Shown: positions 22,011 to 23,707 of the stretch, in pieces | Position numbering within the stretch: the first letter of the stretch is position 1 | How the letters are laid out: every line of letters starts with the position of its first letter | Source of the DNA: Burkholderiales bacterium | Lineage (GTDB): Bacteria > Pseudomonadota > Gammaproteobacteria > Burkholderiales > Burkholderiaceae_C | Length of the DNA stretch: 23,707 nt | Direction of reading: 5' to 3' | NCBI GenBank assembly: GCA_025352345.1 | Contig: JANXTP010000325.1 | Location: forward strand, 1-23,707 | The notes under the pieces: generated by a model | Seen by the model: the letters and a program-made list of their open reading frames with translations, nothing else | Told to the model about the DNA's origin: nothing | The model's database searches: none | Position numbers and translations under genes: made by a program

Positions 22011-23147
22011 TTGATCAAGTTGCTGCACACCGCCGACTGGCAGATTGGCAAGCAGTACGGTCAATTCGACATCGACGACGCAGCGTTGCTGGCCGAGGCT
22101 AGGTTTGCCGTGGTGGAGCGGCTGGCGCAACTGGCCGCTGCGGAGGGTGTCGACGCCGTGTTGGTAGCGGGTGATGTGTTCGACGCGCAGGGCGTTGCCG
22201 ACAAGACCATCCATCGGCTCTTCAACAGCATGGCGGCATTCGGTGGGCCATGGGTGTTGATTCCCGGTAACCACGACGCCGGCCTTGCCGAATCCGTCTG
22301 GACCCGCGCCGCGCGCCTGAACGCGGTGCCCCCGAATGCGCATGTCTGCCTGCGGCCAGAACCCCTGTTGTTCTCCTCGCTGGGCCTGGCGGTGCTGCCG
22401 GCGCCGTTGACTCAGCGCCACACACACAACGACCTGACCGAATGGTTTGCCGCAGCGCAGGTGCCACTGGGGCTGTTCCGCGTGGGCTTGGCGCACGGTA
22501 GCGTGCAGGGCGTCCTGGCCGAAGACATCGACTCCAGCAATCCGATTGCCGCAGCGCGCGCCGAACATGCCGCACTGGACTACCTGGCCTTGGGTGACTG
22601 GCATGGTTGCAAGCAAGTCGATGCACGCACCTGGTACAGCGGCACGCCGGAGACCGACCGCTTCAAGGCCAACGCGTCCGGCCAGGCGCTGATCGTGAGC
22701 CTGCCCGAACCCGGCGGCTTGCCGAGCGTTGTGCAGCACGTCACAAGCCAGTACCGCTGGCGCGAAGACACCGTGGATCTGCAGGTGCCCAGCGACATTG
22801 ATGCCCTGCTGCAGCAACTGGCCGGCCTGACAATCGCCGACGTGGTCACACTCAGCTTGACCGGCCATACCGATCTGCCGGGACGGCGGCGTTTGATGGA
22901 TGCGATCGGGCAGGCACGCGGCCGGGCGCGCAGCCTCTGCGCCGACCTCTCTGCCTTGCGTTTTGAGCCCACGCCCGAAGATATCGGCGCGCTGCAGGCC
23001 GACGGCTATCTGGGCGATGTGATCGCCAGCCTGCGGGCGGCCCAGGAGGGCGCAGCCGCCGAGTCTGCGGACGTGGCACGCGACGCGTTGGCACTGTTGG
23101 CCGGCATCCTGGACGAGCGCCGCGCTGGCGCGAAGGCTGCACCGTGA
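22011..23147 (+). CDS. SbcD/Mre11-like metallophosphoesterase nuclease
   Basis: A calcineurin-like phosphoesterase of the SbcD/Mre11/YhaO group, expected to cut DNA ends or hairpins with its ATPase partner. The five metal motifs are visible in 378 residues: TADWQ (Asp9, with Gln11 where SbcD and Mre11 have His), GDVFD (Asp55), PGNHD (86-89), AHG (His162) and GDWHG (Asp196, His198). SGTPETDRF at 210-218 is typical. It begins with TTG at 22011, supported by GAGAGGAAG at the right distance and by the MIKLLHTADW start expected of the family. Its stop overlaps the GTG of the ATPase gene (GTGA). The C-terminal ~130 residues are helical and may dock the coiled coil of the partner. It is distinct from a housekeeping sbcD as far as can be judged. 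Confidence 0.9.
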   Translation: MIKLLHTADWQIGKQYGQFDIDDAALLAEARFAVVERLAQLAAAEGVDAVLVAGDVFDAQGVADKTIHRLFNSMAAFGGPWVLIPGNHDAGLAESVWTRAARLNAVPPNAHVCLRPEPLLFSSLGLAVLPAPLTQRHTHNDLTEWFAAAQVPLGLFRVGLAHGSVQGVLAEDIDSSNPIAAARAEHAALDYLALGDWHGCKQVDARTWYSGTPETDRFKANASGQALIVSLPEPGGLPSVVQHVTSQYRWREDTVDLQVPSDIDALLQQLAGLTIADVVTLSLTGHTDLPGRRRLMDAIGQARGRARSLCADLSALRFEPTPEDIGALQADGYLGDVIASLRAAQEGAAAESADVARDALALLAGILDERRAGAKAAP

Positions 23148-23707
23148 AGATCACGCGTATTCGGCTGGAGCAGTTCAAGCAGTTTCGCAAGCCCGTCGAA
23201 ATCACGGGACTCACCGATGGCATCAACCTGTTCACCGGCCCCAACGAAGCCGGCAAGAGCACGATCGTGGCAGCCGTGCGCGCGGCCTTCTTCGAGCGGC
23301 ACCGGTCCAGCAGCGTCGACGACTTGCGGCCGTGGGGCGACGCCTCTGCATCACCGACGGTGGAACTCGAGTTCACCGTTGCTGGCCAACCCTACCGCCT
23401 GACCAAGAGCTTCCTGGGCAAGAAGCGCTGCGAGTTGCAGGCCGGCCCGCAGCGGCTCGACGGCGCGCTGGCCGAGGACCACCTGGCCGAGCTGTTGGGG
23501 TTCCAGTACGCGGGAAAGGGCGCCAGCGCGGCTCAACACTGGGGCATCCCCGGTCTGCTGTGGATTCAGCAAGGCGCCGGCCAGGACATCCACGACCCGG
23601 TGGCACATGCCACCGACCACCTGCGAAACGCCTTGAATGCGTCCCTGGGCGAAGTGGCCAGCAGTGGCGGCGACGACGTGCTGGCCACTGTGGAGACGCA
23701 GCGCAAC
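23144..23707 (+). CDS. SbcC/Rad50-like AAA ATPase, 5' part only
   Basis: The gene starts at GTG 23144, overlapping the nuclease stop by 4 nt, and runs off the window after 188 codons. The visible part is the N-terminal ATPase lobe: the strand KITRIRLEQFKQFR, Walker A GPNEAGKST at 32-40, a PTVELEF strand and the WIQQGAGQD segment (~145) that precedes the coiled coil in YhaN/Rad50-type proteins. The signature and Walker B motifs lie beyond the window. With the upstream nuclease it forms a two-gene Mre11-Rad50-type module. GP-x-EAGKST rather than GxNGAGKS suggests the YhaN-like branch over classical SbcC. Confidence 0.88.
   Translation, partial: MKITRIRLEQFKQFRKPVEITGLTDGINLFTGPNEAGKSTIVAAVRAAFFERHRSSSVDDLRPWGDASASPTVELEFTVAGQPYRLTKSFLGKKRCELQAGPQRLDGALAEDHLAELLGFQYAGKGASAAQHWGIPGLLWIQQGAGQDIHDPVAHATDHLRNALNASLGEVASSGGDDVLATVETQRN

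Overview
The window is high-GC, gene-dense chromosome from a betaproteobacterium. Burkholderiales of the Leptothrix/Rubrivivax/Ideonella kind fits best, judged from protein style and gene order: mutM and mutY flanking a dynamin-like GTPase, a nadK-recN-rapZ string on the minus strand, and divergent hrcA next to a CAU-anticodon tRNA. No search was run, so genus is not claimed.

Positions 1-8975 are housekeeping. mutM (96-947), a bacterial dynamin-like GTPase (1112-3103) and mutY (3104-4150) run on the plus strand. MutM and MutY are the two glycosylases of the 8-oxoguanine repair pathway. nadK, recN and rapZ (7855 down to 4182) form a minus-strand operon, and hrcA (7925-8938) diverges from nadK. 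Several starts (mutM, nadK, hrcA) have a -10-like hexamer only 5-8 nt before the start codon and no Shine-Dalgarno, which suggests leaderless transcripts.

The tRNA gene at 8976-9052 (tRNA-Ile2 favoured) marks the left edge of a likely genomic island. Just after it lie a nested hairpin, a perfect 11-bp tandem repeat and what may be the last codons of a lost tyrosine integrase. Then come an AbiE-type toxin-antitoxin pair on the minus strand with a perfect 10-bp inverted repeat abutting the antitoxin start, a mobilization module on the plus strand (ParB/KorB-like protein, MobC-like protein, relaxase, and a hairpin cluster that may be oriT), and a complete type I Wadjet system, JetABCD (14181-20794).

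Wadjet is an SMC-type anti-plasmid system. JetA, JetB and JetC resemble the kleisin, KITE and SMC parts of MukBEF, and JetD is a Toprim-like nuclease. Its four genes are tightly packed (2-nt gap, 11-nt overlap, 4-nt overlap), so they form one operon. A candidate promoter carries a palindrome over its -35.

Downstream of Wadjet are a sigma-factor-like gene broken by one in-frame TGA, about 430 bp of non-coding DNA rich in short perfect palindromes, and a two-gene module: an SbcD/Mre11-like nuclease with a TTG start and a variant metal motif, overlapping an SbcC/Rad50-like ATPase that runs off the window end. The most interesting points are an anti-plasmid SMC system directly abutting a plasmid-type mobilization module, and the second SMC-type nuclease module beside it, which could be an accessory or independent defence unit.
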